Shown here one piece after another: positions 13,817 to 22,806 of a stretch of 25,835 nucleotides of DNA; position 1 is the first letter of the stretch; every line of letters begins with the position of its first letter. The notes beneath the pieces were generated by a model that searched no databases, had not been told where the DNA came from, and saw only the letters and a program-made list of their open reading frames with translations. This DNA is from a virus. A program made the position numbers and the translations under genes. Where the stretch lies: positions 1 to 25,835 of the IMG/VR virus record IMGVR_UViG_3300009320_000105; one strand, 5' to 3'.

Positions 13817-15520
13817 TTAATCGTAATTAAAAGTTATGTCTACCGACATTTGCAAAATAGCCGCATTAGGAACAGAGTCAAATTGTATGTATAGACACTT
13901 TGATGCAGGAACATCAGCAGTCCCAGACATAGAGCTATCACTACGGACACCGTTTGTAGTGTCAAAAGTTTCTATTAATACTGGATTTGCCAAGCCTATA
14001 AAAGTGTCCGCATACTTTAAATCCCCCGCTACTTCATTTCCGGCAGCGTCAAGCGTTACTTCTATTTTATCTATATTAAATGCCGCAGGCGTTAATGGCC
14101 AGATACATATTTGGGTATCCGCTGTAGCCCTGACATTGGGATTAGCCACGTTGAAGATTAAATGATGAGGCACTCCAGGCATATTGACGGTTGATTTGAT
14201 AGCATTTGCCCCAGCATTTACGCTGTCATTGAATACAAAATCAGTTCCGTCATGGTCTAATGTCTGAGCACCAAGAGTAATATTTTCATTGGCAGCAAGA
14301 GTAAATCCAGCAGCTGTTACAACGCCTGTTCCAAAATCTATCGCGTCATTTGTAAGTGCTGCCTCTACTGCTGCCGCTGTCAATTCAGCGTCATAAAAAA
14401 TATCTGCTGTGTCAGTTAATGAAGTAGAAGCTCCTGTGCATTCCGCACCTATAACTATATTGGTAACAGTATTATTGTCTGCATCTATTGCGGCATTAGT
14501 AATCGCACCAGTTGTAGATATATCCCAGTCAGCAGAATGTAATTCAAGTGTATTATCCGAGGTTATATTCATTACCCCGTCAGCGTCAGCGTCTAAATAT
14601 AATCCTGCGTCAAAGAACTCTAATTTACCGAGTGAAGTTATATCTACATCGTTCCCGTCAGCGCCACTCGCTAATACTTCAGCTAAAGTCTGATCATCTG
14701 TTCCTGAATTGTCACCGGTATTACTTCCTGATACTGATACTGCCCCGGCACCAATAGTTAAAACAGAACTATTTGCTACGTTACCAGTTAATGTAACCGT
14801 GCCTGTATCTACAGTAAGAGCAGTCGTTAAGGTGGCATTTGTTACTGAGCCTGCTGTCAGATTTGCCGCTGTTCCTGATATATTTGTTCCTACTAAGGCC
14901 GATGGCGTTCCCAAATTAGGCGTGGTAAATACGGGAGACGTTGAAGTTATTACACCTGAAACATCTAAGCCTCCAGTAAGTGTTCCTACTGCCTCCCCTG
15001 AATTACATTGCAAGGTAACATTAAAATTATCACCATCCTCATAAAGAGTAAGAGTCCCTGCGTCATACATTGAAAGATTGCCTGCGGCTGATGTAGCAGT
15101 TCCTATGGTAACTGCACCAATAAGATTTGATGTCCCATCTGCGACTAAATTAGTAACATCCATATCACCAGTACCTAAATCTATGTCAATATTTACATCG
15201 GTCACCAAGGCTTTATTGGCTACTGCTGTTCCATTAGTTATACCATCAAGTTTTTCTAAATCAGTTTCATTTATATCAGCCGAGCCAATAATAAAAGAAC
15301 TTGTTGCAGTTATGTCTCCTGAAGCCGTAACTGTTGCCTCGGTCACCCCATCCCTATCCGAATCAATATATAAACCATTTGTAGAGTCCCCTCTAATAGT
15401 ATCTACTGTGATACGCTTGAAGGTCTCTACCTTTTTCCCGTCAACTCTTTTCTCATCAGCAAATGAACTAGATGCAACAAATGCCAATGCCAAGAGCAAT
15501 ATCAAAATTTTACTTTTCAT
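13817..15520 (-). CDS. Large fibre-like repeat protein with Sec signal peptide
   Basis: 567 residues, with AAGGAGG 7 nt before the ATG. The signal peptide has a likely cut after position 21 (SFA-DE). The body is low-complexity beta repeat rich in T, G, A, D and N. It includes the phage tail-fibre signatures TTPNLGTPSALVGTNISGTAANLTAG and SGSNTGDNSGTDDQTLAEVLA. A distinct C-terminal beta domain starts at about 455 (MPGVPHHLIFNVANPN, ending SVDITFNYD), plausibly the receptor-binding head. No cysteine-rich or enzymatic motif is seen. An export signal on a fibre is unexpected, since virion fibres are normally assembled in the cytoplasm. Confidence 0.7.
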   Translation of the reverse strand: MKSKILILLLALAFVASSSFADEKRVDGKKVETFKRITVDTIRGDSTNGLYIDSDRDGVTEATVTASGDITATSSFIIGSADINETDLEKLDGITNGTAVANKALVTDVNIDIDLGTGDMDVTNLVADGTSNLIGAVTIGTATSAAGNLSMYDAGTLTLYEDGDNFNVTLQCNSGEAVGTLTGGLDVSGVITSTSPVFTTPNLGTPSALVGTNISGTAANLTAGSVTNATLTTALTVDTGTVTLTGNVANSSVLTIGAGAVSVSGSNTGDNSGTDDQTLAEVLASGADGNDVDITSLGKLEFFDAGLYLDADADGVMNITSDNTLELHSADWDISTTGAITNAAIDADNNTVTNIVIGAECTGASTSLTDTADIFYDAELTAAAVEAALTNDAIDFGTGVVTAAGFTLAANENITLGAQTLDHDGTDFVFNDSVNAGANAIKSTVNMPGVPHHLIFNVANPNVRATADTQICIWPLTPAAFNIDKIEVTLDAAGNEVAGDLKYADTFIGLANPVLIETFDTTNGVRSDSSMSGTADVPASKCLYIQFDSVPNAAILQMSVDITFNYD

Positions 15521-15554
15521 GTCTGTCCTCCTTTTAATCTGTTTTCTTTTTTCG

Positions 15555-16805
15555 TTAATTTAAAGTTTCTCCTATGACCGTTACATAAGCATTAACCGCA
15601 GGTGTCCCTGAATTAGTACATGCAATAAGAATCTCATCGCCGCTCGCCAATATTAGTTCTCCTGAGGGAATGTATGTATAATTTGTTTCACTTACTAAAT
15701 CCTCACTTGCAATCACCGTGTCATAAGTTGCGCCTGTTGTGCTATCAAATGTAAAGGTAACTGTTTGAGTTATCGATCCCGATGCAGTAAATAATATCTG
15801 TTTTACTCTCGTTTTAGCTGCAAAGTTCGTCGTATAGCTTAATGCCCCGACATTTAAATCCTGCGTAGATTCCTTTCTTGCAAGCGCCATGCCTTGCGTA
15901 AGAACATCTACATCGCCTATATTGCTTGAACCTGCAGGCAATGCTTCTCCGAATTTTATATCACCTATATATGTTGTATCAGTAATATCACTCGCAGGTA
16001 CAATTGATAGTGATGCGGCCATTGCCTGTTGGCCTAAATTGCCAGAGGGTAGAGTCACTATATCGACATTTCCTATATTATTATCCCCTGCGGCAATAGT
16101 GGCCACGTCGATTTGTAGATCTCCTGTTGCATCAGTATTTATAGCAGAGGTTATATCATCACCAAAAATCTGTACCTTTAAATTGGTAGCAGTCGCTTGA
16201 TCTACTGTTAAAGAACCTGCCGAGTCACCAGTTACAATCACCGGTGTCATGGAAGTTATTCCCTGAATTGTAAGGACTGCTTCATCAGCAGTGCCGGCTG
16301 TTCCAGAACCCCTTACATATAATTCATTATCAGAAGCAATATCAGCATCACCCTGCTGAATATTAGCATTACAATTTAAGCTGTCATGCGTTGCTTGTGT
16401 AGCGTCAAAAGAAGTTTCTGTAACTTCCACGTTTAAATCTGTCCCACCATCACTAACCTTTACAAATCCATTTGCTGTCAAAGATATCGGCCCGGTATCC
16501 CCATCAGTAATAGAATGAGGCGTGCCTTGATATATGCCACCTATCAACTGATGATCTGAGGTATTATCTGTCCAATCTGCATCATCTTGGTAGTAAGTAC
16601 TATCTGCTTCATCATCTACATTGGACTTTACTTCTAACTGATTGCTCGTATTGACTGCGGCCGTATTAGCGGTCGTTACGTCAGCTATCACAACAGCAGT
16701 ATCTATATACCCAGTATTTCCGATGTCTCTGGCATTATCCGATGCTCCTGCAATGCCCGGAACCATTAACAAAGCTGCAAAAATCAATACTAATAACTTG
16801 TTCAT
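15555..16805 (-). CDS. Fibre-like protein with Sec signal peptide
   Basis: 416 residues starting MNKLLVLIFAALLMVPGIAG. GGGAGG stands 5 nt before this ATG, so it is chosen over the in-frame ATG at 16829. The likely signal cut is after 21 (AGA-SD). The mature protein is an acidic, T/D/A-rich beta repeat (for example GDLQIDVATIAAGDNNIGNVDIVTLPSGNLGQQAM). The C-terminal domain (TRVKQILFTASGSITQTVTFTFD, ending AYVTVIGETLN) looks like a receptor-binding beta domain. It lies between a normal unexported fibre gene and a second signal-peptide fibre gene. Confidence 0.65.
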   Translation of the reverse strand: MNKLLVLIFAALLMVPGIAGASDNARDIGNTGYIDTAVVIADVTTANTAAVNTSNQLEVKSNVDDEADSTYYQDDADWTDNTSDHQLIGGIYQGTPHSITDGDTGPISLTANGFVKVSDGGTDLNVEVTETSFDATQATHDSLNCNANIQQGDADIASDNELYVRGSGTAGTADEAVLTIQGITSMTPVIVTGDSAGSLTVDQATATNLKVQIFGDDITSAINTDATGDLQIDVATIAAGDNNIGNVDIVTLPSGNLGQQAMAASLSIVPASDITDTTYIGDIKFGEALPAGSSNIGDVDVLTQGMALARKESTQDLNVGALSYTTNFAAKTRVKQILFTASGSITQTVTFTFDSTTGATYDTVIASEDLVSETNYTYIPSGELILASGDEILIACTNSGTPAVNAYVTVIGETLN

Positions 16806-16830
16806 GATACCCTCCCTTTGTTTGTTCATT

Positions 16831-17553
16831 TTATATATTTAAAGCAATATAGTTATATGACTCAGCGTTAATATTTAATCTATTAGCATCATCTGTCCCA
16901 TCTCCAACTGTAAATCCATCTGCGTCAAGAGATCGAATCTGGTCATCACTTATTGCAGCACCTACTATCGCAGAACTTAATCCTATGTCATCAGAAGTTT
17001 TTATACCCATATCAAACGCAGCTCCAGTTCTACCCCATACAATAAGAGCAGTAGGTTGAAATCCCACGCCTGTTATTGCTTTAGTGGCATTTCCGTCGCC
17101 TGTATATGTTCCTTTAGCAATTAGATGAGCCCATGCGGGAATTGTTGCTCCTATTTTAAGAAATTGTCCAGAAGTTCCTTTAGTAAGTTTTGACCACGTA
17201 TTTTCCGCAGAAGCATATAATATATCACCTGCGGTTGCCGTAGGCATACCTATGGCATCCCACGCTGCGCCATCATATATATAAAAAATATCCTCATCTG
17301 TTCGATAAAACGGCTGGCCTATAACTGGAGTTCCAGGCATACTTGTCCCCTGCGCCAAAGCTCCGCTATCTGCCAGTGAAATGGCAAGCCTAGTAACTAA
17401 ATCCGTTGCGCTGCCTGCGACATCCGCGCCTAACTCTGTTTCTATGGCTACGACTTCTGCTTGGATATCGTTTACATGAGCTGCCATTACAAGGTCAACT
17501 TTGTCAGTCTTCGTTGTAAATGTTTTTATACTTCCAGGATAATCAGCTGCCAT
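16831..17553 (-). CDS. Tail fibre/appendage protein
   Basis: 240 residues, no signal peptide. The N-terminal part (YPGSIKTF, then MAAHVNDIQAEVVAIETELGA) is a common phage-fibre attachment segment. The middle (GQPFYRTDEDIFYIYDGAAW, AGDILYASAENTWSKL) is typical fibre repeat. The C-terminal part (YTGDGNATKAITGVGFQPTALIVWG) resembles the beta-sandwich domain that recurs at phage fibre ends. It overlaps the preceding gene by 11 bp. It is probably the virion fibre or adaptor joined to the hub. Confidence 0.7.
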   Translation of the reverse strand: MAADYPGSIKTFTTKTDKVDLVMAAHVNDIQAEVVAIETELGADVAGSATDLVTRLAISLADSGALAQGTSMPGTPVIGQPFYRTDEDIFYIYDGAAWDAIGMPTATAGDILYASAENTWSKLTKGTSGQFLKIGATIPAWAHLIAKGTYTGDGNATKAITGVGFQPTALIVWGRTGAAFDMGIKTSDDIGLSSAIVGAAISDDQIRSLDADGFTVGDGTDDANRLNINAESYNYIALNI

Positions 17554-17776
17554 GATTTATCTTCCTTTCTATAATTTTAATCTGTTCCCGTAAATTCTGA
17601 TTTTGTATTTCTATCGAATGCAGTGATGCTTGAATTTTCAAAAGCGTTCTCTCTGCTTTAAATAATTCTTCATATAATAAATCCCGTAACTTTCTTATTT
17701 TTATTCCTTTTTTTGCATTAAGTTTTATCTTTTCCTCAACATCTTCTACTTTTAAAGGCTGATATGGATTTTCCAT
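17543..17776 (-). CDS. Small coiled-coil protein in the tail module
   Basis: 77 residues starting MENPYQPLKVEDVEEK. GGGAG precedes the ATG, which follows the hub stop by 1 nt. Most of the chain is one long helix with heptad-like spacing (AERTLLKIQASLHSIEIQNQ and LREQIKIIERKINHG). It may be a short trimeric adaptor or fibre chaperone between hub and fibre. No family is recognised. Confidence 0.6.
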   Translation of the reverse strand: MENPYQPLKVEDVEEKIKLNAKKGIKIRKLRDLLYEELFKAERTLLKIQASLHSIEIQNQNLREQIKIIERKINHGS

Positions 17777-17777
17777 T

Positions 17778-18887
17778 TTACTCCCTCGCAGCTCTAAGCT
17801 GCTCAATTTCGTATTCTATTCCCTTTAAGCTCTCAGTAGTACTTGGCCTCAATTTCCCTAAACTGAATTTTTTTGATAAACCTCCGCTGTCATCTAACTT
17901 ATACAATATCTTATTGATTTGATATTCAATGACTCCTGCGTACAAAAATACTCCGTAATATTTCTCACTATACCTTATACCTGCTTCCTTTATAACCGCC
18001 ATTCCTAATGGAACGCTATCCTCTATTAAAGTTTCATTATCTATCTGTTCACATGTCACCCTGCGCGACATATTCTCATTTTCATCAAGGACCGCGCTTC
18101 CATATTGATCTGCTACTGTATTTGTCACTATGGCTGCATTTTGGATAACCTTTTCCCTGAGTCCATATTTAACCTGACTAGCTGCCCTGTTAATAGTTCT
18201 CGTATATTTTGTGCCTGCAACATCACCGCCTTCTATAAGCATCCTATTGATTATTTGTCTAAATGTATCAAGTTGATTTACTTTTGTGATATTTTTCCCC
18301 AACCAGAATCTATAATTAACTGCTGTAGATCTTGCCTTAAAGAAAAATTTTCTATCTTTTCCGACTCCCCATTCTCTTGTTCCTACAAGATCGGCTAACG
18401 TCTTAAATGCACTAGCTGCTGAGACATTTTTAAATTCTAAACTATCTGCTGTAAATGAAGTAGCTTCTATATCTCCTGCATCATACGCAATATTTGTATT
18501 TGGCGTAACATAAGTATCGAGGATATCTTTTACTATGACGCTTATTTCATCCGATGTATAAGTTTTACTAACATGTATCCTTTCAAGCTGTGATGAATAT
18601 CCAAATCCTCTGACTTGCACCTTTTCATTATCTCCCAATGCAGGCGACCTATCTTCTATCAGTCCCTGATACCAAAGGCTAAATGTCCCAGCTCCTGTTC
18701 TCTTATAAATCCGAATATTAAAATCACCCCGAACGTATCCTACATCATCAAATTTCCTTGGTAATATAAATGAAAAATTTCCACATCCACCTATCCTTTT
18801 ATATTCCCATTGGATTTTCGTTGCTTCTTTTTCTAATACTTCCAATATATCAAAATTCGTATCTCTGATTTCTATCCTGTGCCTCAT
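17778..18887 (-). CDS. Baseplate hub / tail-tip protein (siphovirus Gp37-like)
   Basis: 369 residues starting MRHRIEIRDTNFDILEVLE. The ATG overlaps the Dit stop (TGATG), with AAGGTGG upstream; the in-frame GTG at 18896 is less well placed. The N-terminal part (IQWEYKRIGGCGNFSFILP and LWYQGLIEDRSPALGDNEKVQVRGFGYSSQLE) matches siphovirus tail-tip hub proteins of the ReqiPepy6 Gp37-like kind, which close the tail tube and carry the fibres. Order after the tape measure and Dit agrees. No lytic domain is seen at the C-terminus. Confidence 0.75.
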   Translation of the reverse strand: MRHRIEIRDTNFDILEVLEKEATKIQWEYKRIGGCGNFSFILPRKFDDVGYVRGDFNIRIYKRTGAGTFSLWYQGLIEDRSPALGDNEKVQVRGFGYSSQLERIHVSKTYTSDEISVIVKDILDTYVTPNTNIAYDAGDIEATSFTADSLEFKNVSAASAFKTLADLVGTREWGVGKDRKFFFKARSTAVNYRFWLGKNITKVNQLDTFRQIINRMLIEGGDVAGTKYTRTINRAASQVKYGLREKVIQNAAIVTNTVADQYGSAVLDENENMSRRVTCEQIDNETLIEDSVPLGMAVIKEAGIRYSEKYYGVFLYAGVIEYQINKILYKLDDSGGLSKKFSLGKLRPSTTESLKGIEYEIEQLRAARE

Positions 18888-19627
18888 CAATACCACCTTG
18901 ATTTATGTTCCACTGTAACCCTGCATGTAGCTCCTACAAATCTAAATAAATTTGAACCCGCTGCTACAGTTAAAAAATCTCCTCCAAATTCACTTATCCC
19001 GTCAACTGCATTGTTTTCTACCGTAAAATCCTTGGTATCTATTTCTAAGGTTACGCCATTATTAACTACGCCATTAAATACAAAGAGTTCTTTTGTTGTC
19101 TGGTTTTCAAGCTGAATCTCATCTGTTATCGTTCCACCTGTCGCGCATATGTAAATTATAGGTTCAGCAAAAACATTACCTAATCCATTTATATTAAAAG
19201 ATAATGTTACTCCTACAGGATTATTGACATCGCTATAAGATGCCGCTGCCATATAAAAAAACGGATCCTGTGATATAAAATCTATATTTATATTAATAAC
19301 ACCTTTATCTGTCCCTTCTGCAAATTTAGGAGTTATTTTATTGCAACAACAATTTACATACCTATCTGCGCGATGATAAAATTTATCTTCGCTTGCCAAT
19401 AACGCTTCCTGCATATCCATAAATTCTGTCCATGCAGTAGCCCGGGTGGCATTATGAATAGTCCCTTTTACTTTAATCTTTCTCGCTTTAAGATATGGAT
19501 CCTGAATAATACTACCATGCCTGCGAGGTACAGTATTTTGTTTAATATTATTGACCAGAGGTAAACTTTCTACTTCAAAGGTTTGATTTGGAAATGTATA
19601 AGACCCAAACATTAATGTATATATCAT
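18887..19627 (-). CDS. Distal tail protein (Dit-like, siphovirus tail component)
   Basis: 246 residues; the start overlaps the tape-measure stop by 4 nt (ATGA). The N-terminal half (FPNQTFEVESLP, PRRHGSIIQDPYLKARKIKVKG, ALLASEDKFYHRADRYVNC) has the usual Dit pattern: a ring-forming domain that joins the tail tube to the tip. A C-terminal galectin-like beta region follows (TTKELFVFNGVVNNGVTLEIDT). Three adjacent cysteines (about 93-95, NCCCNK) are unusual. Confidence 0.75.
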   Translation of the reverse strand: MIYTLMFGSYTFPNQTFEVESLPLVNNIKQNTVPRRHGSIIQDPYLKARKIKVKGTIHNATRATAWTEFMDMQEALLASEDKFYHRADRYVNCCCNKITPKFAEGTDKGVININIDFISQDPFFYMAAASYSDVNNPVGVTLSFNINGLGNVFAEPIIYICATGGTITDEIQLENQTTKELFVFNGVVNNGVTLEIDTKDFTVENNAVDGISEFGGDFLTVAAGSNLFRFVGATCRVTVEHKSRWY

Positions 19628-21888
19628 ACGACCCTCAAATTGCGTTCTATTTCATCGCCTAACTGTTCTGCAAGGTCTTCTATGTCTGTATCATTTTCTA
19701 ATTTAAGATCACCTTCAAATATAATATTTAATTCTTGAATTATCTTGCCTCCTGAATTGCTTCCCTCAGGGCCTGCAACTGTAATATCTCCTGACCTGAT
19801 AGCTGAGGCAAATGTCCTTGGCACAATCATCTCTCCTGGAGATACATTTGCAGGAATTTCATCAGTCCCTTCTGCGAAACCTACTGATGCAATTGTAGCA
19901 ATTTCAATTGCGCCCATAGCTGCTGTAATAGCTGCCCACACATAACTTATTGGCGGTGGATATGAAGCCAATGCAAATGTAACACCTGCCGCTGTATTCA
20001 TAATCGCTTCGCCAATTCTTATTGCTGACAAAGCAACCGCTGCCGCCTTACTTTCCTGAGCGGCCCCGGCTAAAACTCGCTTCATATTATCAAAAGATTT
20101 CTGCTGAAAGTCGTCCTTATCCTTATAATATTTATCATACCATTTTGTTTTTGAAGCTAAGCTCTTCTTTTCTCTCCCTTCTTCTATTAATAACATTTTT
20201 GCTTTATTTGCATTTCTAAGTCTTTCTTTGGTCATCCTCTTTTCGTTTTCTGCTTCTAATATTGCTGTCTTCTTTGCTTCTTTCTCTTTTGTATTATCTT
20301 CCTCTTCCTCTTCTTCCTCAGGTGCTTCTTTTTCTCCTCTAAATAACTCTGAAAAGCCAAGTGTAGCTGTAGCCTCAGCTATTCTCGTAATGGTCTCAAT
20401 CATTTTTTCAAGCCTAGGATCAATCTTATCAAGCCATTCCCACATTTTAGTGAAAAGGCCTTCTTCTCCGCTTAATGCCTCATCTAATCCTGTGACTTCA
20501 CCAAGCACTCTGCCTATATTCCATCCTATAAATGCTGCCCCTGCTATACCTGCAACACCGCCTAATGATACTTTCATCAAATTAATTGCAGTTGTAATCA
20601 TTTGAATAGAAGTAACTAACTGCGGAAGCACTATTAAAATTGGTCCTATCGTAAGCATTAAAAGTCCAAATAAAGTTACTGCTTTGGCCAGCCCTGCTGT
20701 AAATTGAGGATGTGCTGTGATCCATTCTCCTACTTTTTGAATCCACTCTTTAAAATCCTCTATCATGGGCTTAAGAACAGGTAATAATGTATCTCCGACT
20801 TTACGCGCAACCTCAACGATATTATTTACCAGAAGCTTAAGTTGTGATGCGGTAGTTTTAAAACGCTTCTCAGCCTCGATCAGCAAAGCTGTATTTTCAT
20901 CCCATGCTATATCAGATCTATCAATTGCGCTTCTTAAGGTATCGCTTGCGCTCGCCATTCTTAAAAATGAACTACGGACCCTCTCATTTGATAACCCCAG
21001 GCTCTCTAATATAGGTATAGCATCATCTCCAAGCTCTCCTATGCCTTCCACAAACCGCACAAACACTTCAGAAGGGTCCTTTTCCTTCATCTTCACGAAT
21101 TCTTCAACCGTCATACCTGCTACTTCTGCAAATACCTCTAGATCCTTATTGCCCGATGCCACTGCCGCGATCATTTTCAATATAACCTTTTGAACTGCAG
21201 TGCCACCCATTTCCGCCTTAACACCCACAGCTGTAAATGCCGTACCTATACCTAACACATTAGCTGTTGTCATATGCATAAGCTTGCCGGCACCTGCTAC
21301 ACGCGTAGCAAAATTGGTAATTTCAACTTCATTGGCTGCGAAGTTATTACCCAGATCTACTATAGACGCGCCCATACGGTCAATATTTGCAATTGGCTCC
21401 TGCATGACATTGGTAATCCTGGCGAACTGAATAGCTGCATCCTCAGTGGTTAGATCCGTAGTAACTCCGATTAATGCAATCGTCTCTGTGAATTTAGTAA
21501 GGTTTTCAACGCCCCGGATGCCCAGCTGGCCTGCTTTTTCGCCTATACGAGCCAATTCTGTGGCTGTGATGGGTATTTCTGTGGATAGACCCCTAAAATT
21601 GCCTTCTAATTGCTTAAATTCAGCCTCTGTGGCATCAACGGTCTTCCTAACCCCTGCAAAGGCACTCTCGAAGTCAATAGAGGCCTTTACCATGCCTCCC
21701 ATGGCCGCTGTGACAGCCACCCCGGCAATCGTCATCTGCCGGCCGACTTGACTGGCCATTTTGAGTATAGCTCCGCTGGATTTTTGTATCTTTGTGTTGG
21801 CCGTCTCTAGCCCTCTGTTAAGATTAGTCAGATCCGTTTCTATCTTGACAACTAGAGATCCTAAGTTACCTGCGCCGAATAAAGGCAT
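19624..21888 (-). CDS. Tail tape measure protein, TP901 family
   Basis: 754 residues. The ATG overlaps the upstream stop (TAATG). The TP901 core is at about 65-340: SIDFESAFAGVRKTVDATEAEFKQL, then ITATELARIGEKAGQLGIRG, then VVDLGNN-like and VGVKAEMGGTAVQK. A long hydrophobic region spans about 395-465, an acidic run of E and a charged coiled coil about 520-590. The C-terminal motif GFAEGTDEIPANVSPGEMIVP is typical of tape measures. It sets tail length and is ejected with the DNA. By the usual rule of about 0.15 nm per residue the tail would be roughly 110 nm. Confidence 0.9.
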   Translation of the reverse strand: MPLFGAGNLGSLVVKIETDLTNLNRGLETANTKIQKSSGAILKMASQVGRQMTIAGVAVTAAMGGMVKASIDFESAFAGVRKTVDATEAEFKQLEGNFRGLSTEIPITATELARIGEKAGQLGIRGVENLTKFTETIALIGVTTDLTTEDAAIQFARITNVMQEPIANIDRMGASIVDLGNNFAANEVEITNFATRVAGAGKLMHMTTANVLGIGTAFTAVGVKAEMGGTAVQKVILKMIAAVASGNKDLEVFAEVAGMTVEEFVKMKEKDPSEVFVRFVEGIGELGDDAIPILESLGLSNERVRSSFLRMASASDTLRSAIDRSDIAWDENTALLIEAEKRFKTTASQLKLLVNNIVEVARKVGDTLLPVLKPMIEDFKEWIQKVGEWITAHPQFTAGLAKAVTLFGLLMLTIGPILIVLPQLVTSIQMITTAINLMKVSLGGVAGIAGAAFIGWNIGRVLGEVTGLDEALSGEEGLFTKMWEWLDKIDPRLEKMIETITRIAEATATLGFSELFRGEKEAPEEEEEEEDNTKEKEAKKTAILEAENEKRMTKERLRNANKAKMLLIEEGREKKSLASKTKWYDKYYKDKDDFQQKSFDNMKRVLAGAAQESKAAAVALSAIRIGEAIMNTAAGVTFALASYPPPISYVWAAITAAMGAIEIATIASVGFAEGTDEIPANVSPGEMIVPRTFASAIRSGDITVAGPEGSNSGGKIIQELNIIFEGDLKLENDTDIEDLAEQLGDEIERNLRVV

Positions 21889-22094
21889 TATTTAAACCTC
21901 ATTGGTTTTATTTCTTCTACCTTTGTATAATTTTCTTGTTCCAAATCCCTTGCACAAATTGCATCAAACTTTCCCCACGCCTCATCTTTAATCGCTTCCA
22001 TGTCTAAAGCCACATCTGAAAATTGTTGTTCTACTTCCACAACCGTTTCAGCACGCCAAATTTCCTTACATATCATAGTAACTTTAAATTTCAT
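21888..22094 (-). CDS. Small protein between tail chaperones and tape measure
   Basis: 68 residues starting MKFKVTMICKEIWRAETVVEVE. GGAGG precedes the ATG. It is acidic with one strand-like N-terminus, contains two cysteines and has no known family. Its place, 1 nt after the chaperone stop and overlapping the tape-measure start, makes it part of the tail-assembly transcript. Confidence 0.55.
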   Translation of the reverse strand: MKFKVTMICKEIWRAETVVEVEQQFSDVALDMEAIKDEAWGKFDAICARDLEQENYTKVEEIKPMRFK

Positions 22095-22095
22095 C

Positions 22096-22386
22096 TTATT
22101 TTTCCTCCACTGGAAAGCCATCCTGTCTCATTTTATCAAACGCCGGACCGCCATCTTTAACTATTCCCGGCGGATCTAACTTATCTATAAACCTCATAAA
22201 TGCTTCTTTCTTCATTGAACCGTATGCGTAAGCTACAGCGTTAAACGTTGCAATCGTTCTTATTTTTAACTCTTGCAGTTTCTTCTTATTTATTAATTCG
22301 TAATATACTTTTAACTGCGCCCATGTCAGATGGTCTAATATAAAATCATGATCCCATCCGCATTCACAGGCCAAAAACACAATCAA
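22096..22386 (-). CDS. Tail assembly chaperone, downstream (GT/T-type) frame, probably read by -1 frameshift
   Basis: As a separate frame it would start at a TTG (22386) with no good ribosome site. The same frame is open upstream to about 22452. Translating through gives GVTGQEHRSTGEKVAIDE before LIVFLACECGWDHDF, a plausible continuation of the upstream protein. The body (ILDHLTWAQLKVYYELINKKK) resembles the T domain of phage tail chaperones, which load the tape measure. With a slip at 22440-22446 the fused protein would have 230 residues: 116 from the upstream frame plus 114 from this one. Confidence 0.7.
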   Translation of the reverse strand: MIVFLACECGWDHDFILDHLTWAQLKVYYELINKKKLQELKIRTIATFNAVAYAYGSMKKEAFMRFIDKLDPPGIVKDGGPAFDKMRQDGFPVEEK

Positions 22387-22391
22387 CTCAT

Positions 22392-22787
22392 CTATTGCAA
22401 CTTTTTCACCTGTTGACCGATGTTCTTGACCTGTGACACCAAAAAAGAGATATCATTAACCTCCAGAATTGCTTCTATGATGGCTATTTCATCCTTGATC
22501 TGGACATTATCTATCATCCATTCCCGAGGTTCACTAATAACCAATTCATAGATATCAATCAATCTCTCCCCGGCTGCTTCCGCAAGCACTGGCACTAGCT
22601 GTGCTACATTTCGAGTTTGGATATTATCCAATTTTAATTCTGATCTCTTTTCTGATAATTCCCTAAAAATATCAAATACTATTTTCAGGAATTTAGTCCT
22701 TGTTCTTATTACAAACGGCTTAATCTCAAATTCTTTCCCGACAATCTGAATCTTTTTAGTCTTTGGTATAAAAGCGGAATTGGACAT
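22392..22787 (-). CDS. Tail assembly chaperone, upstream (G-type) frame
   Basis: 131 residues, GGAGG about 10 nt before the ATG. It is mostly helical (RTRTKFLKIVFDIFRELSEKRSELK and VAQLVPVLAEAAGERLIDIYELV) and precedes the T-type frame and tape measure, the standard G position. It coats the tape measure during tail assembly. The C-terminal 15 residues after SFL come from the zero frame only and would be replaced in the frameshift product. Confidence 0.7.
   Translation of the reverse strand: MSNSAFIPKTKKIQIVGKEFEIKPFVIRTRTKFLKIVFDIFRELSEKRSELKLDNIQTRNVAQLVPVLAEAAGERLIDIYELVISEPREWMIDNVQIKDEIAIIEAILEVNDISFLVSQVKNIGQQVKKLQ
22440..22446 (-). promoter_or_regulatory. Programmed -1 ribosomal frameshift slippery site
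   Basis: In the chaperone's reading frame the codons are TCT TTT TTG, giving T TTT TTG. This fits the X XXY YYZ slippery rule exactly and lies 48 nt before the zero-frame stop. A -1 slip here joins the two chaperone frames. Confidence 0.65.
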
Positions 22788-22806
22788 CTCTATGTCTCCT
22801 CCTAAG

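Noticed and set aside
13836-15563. Several plus-strand open frames opposite the 567-residue fibre-like gene
   Set aside because: They are reflections of low-complexity repeat coding on the minus strand, without ribosome sites or domain patterns.
20228-21751. Plus-strand open frames opposite the tape measure
   Set aside because: Shadows of the tape-measure gene, serine/isoleucine-rich and without ribosome sites.
22401-22407. GAAAAAG as the frameshift site
   Set aside because: The first base is G, so the P-site codon would not re-pair well; TTTTTTG at 22440-22446 fits the slippery rule exactly and gives a better joined sequence.
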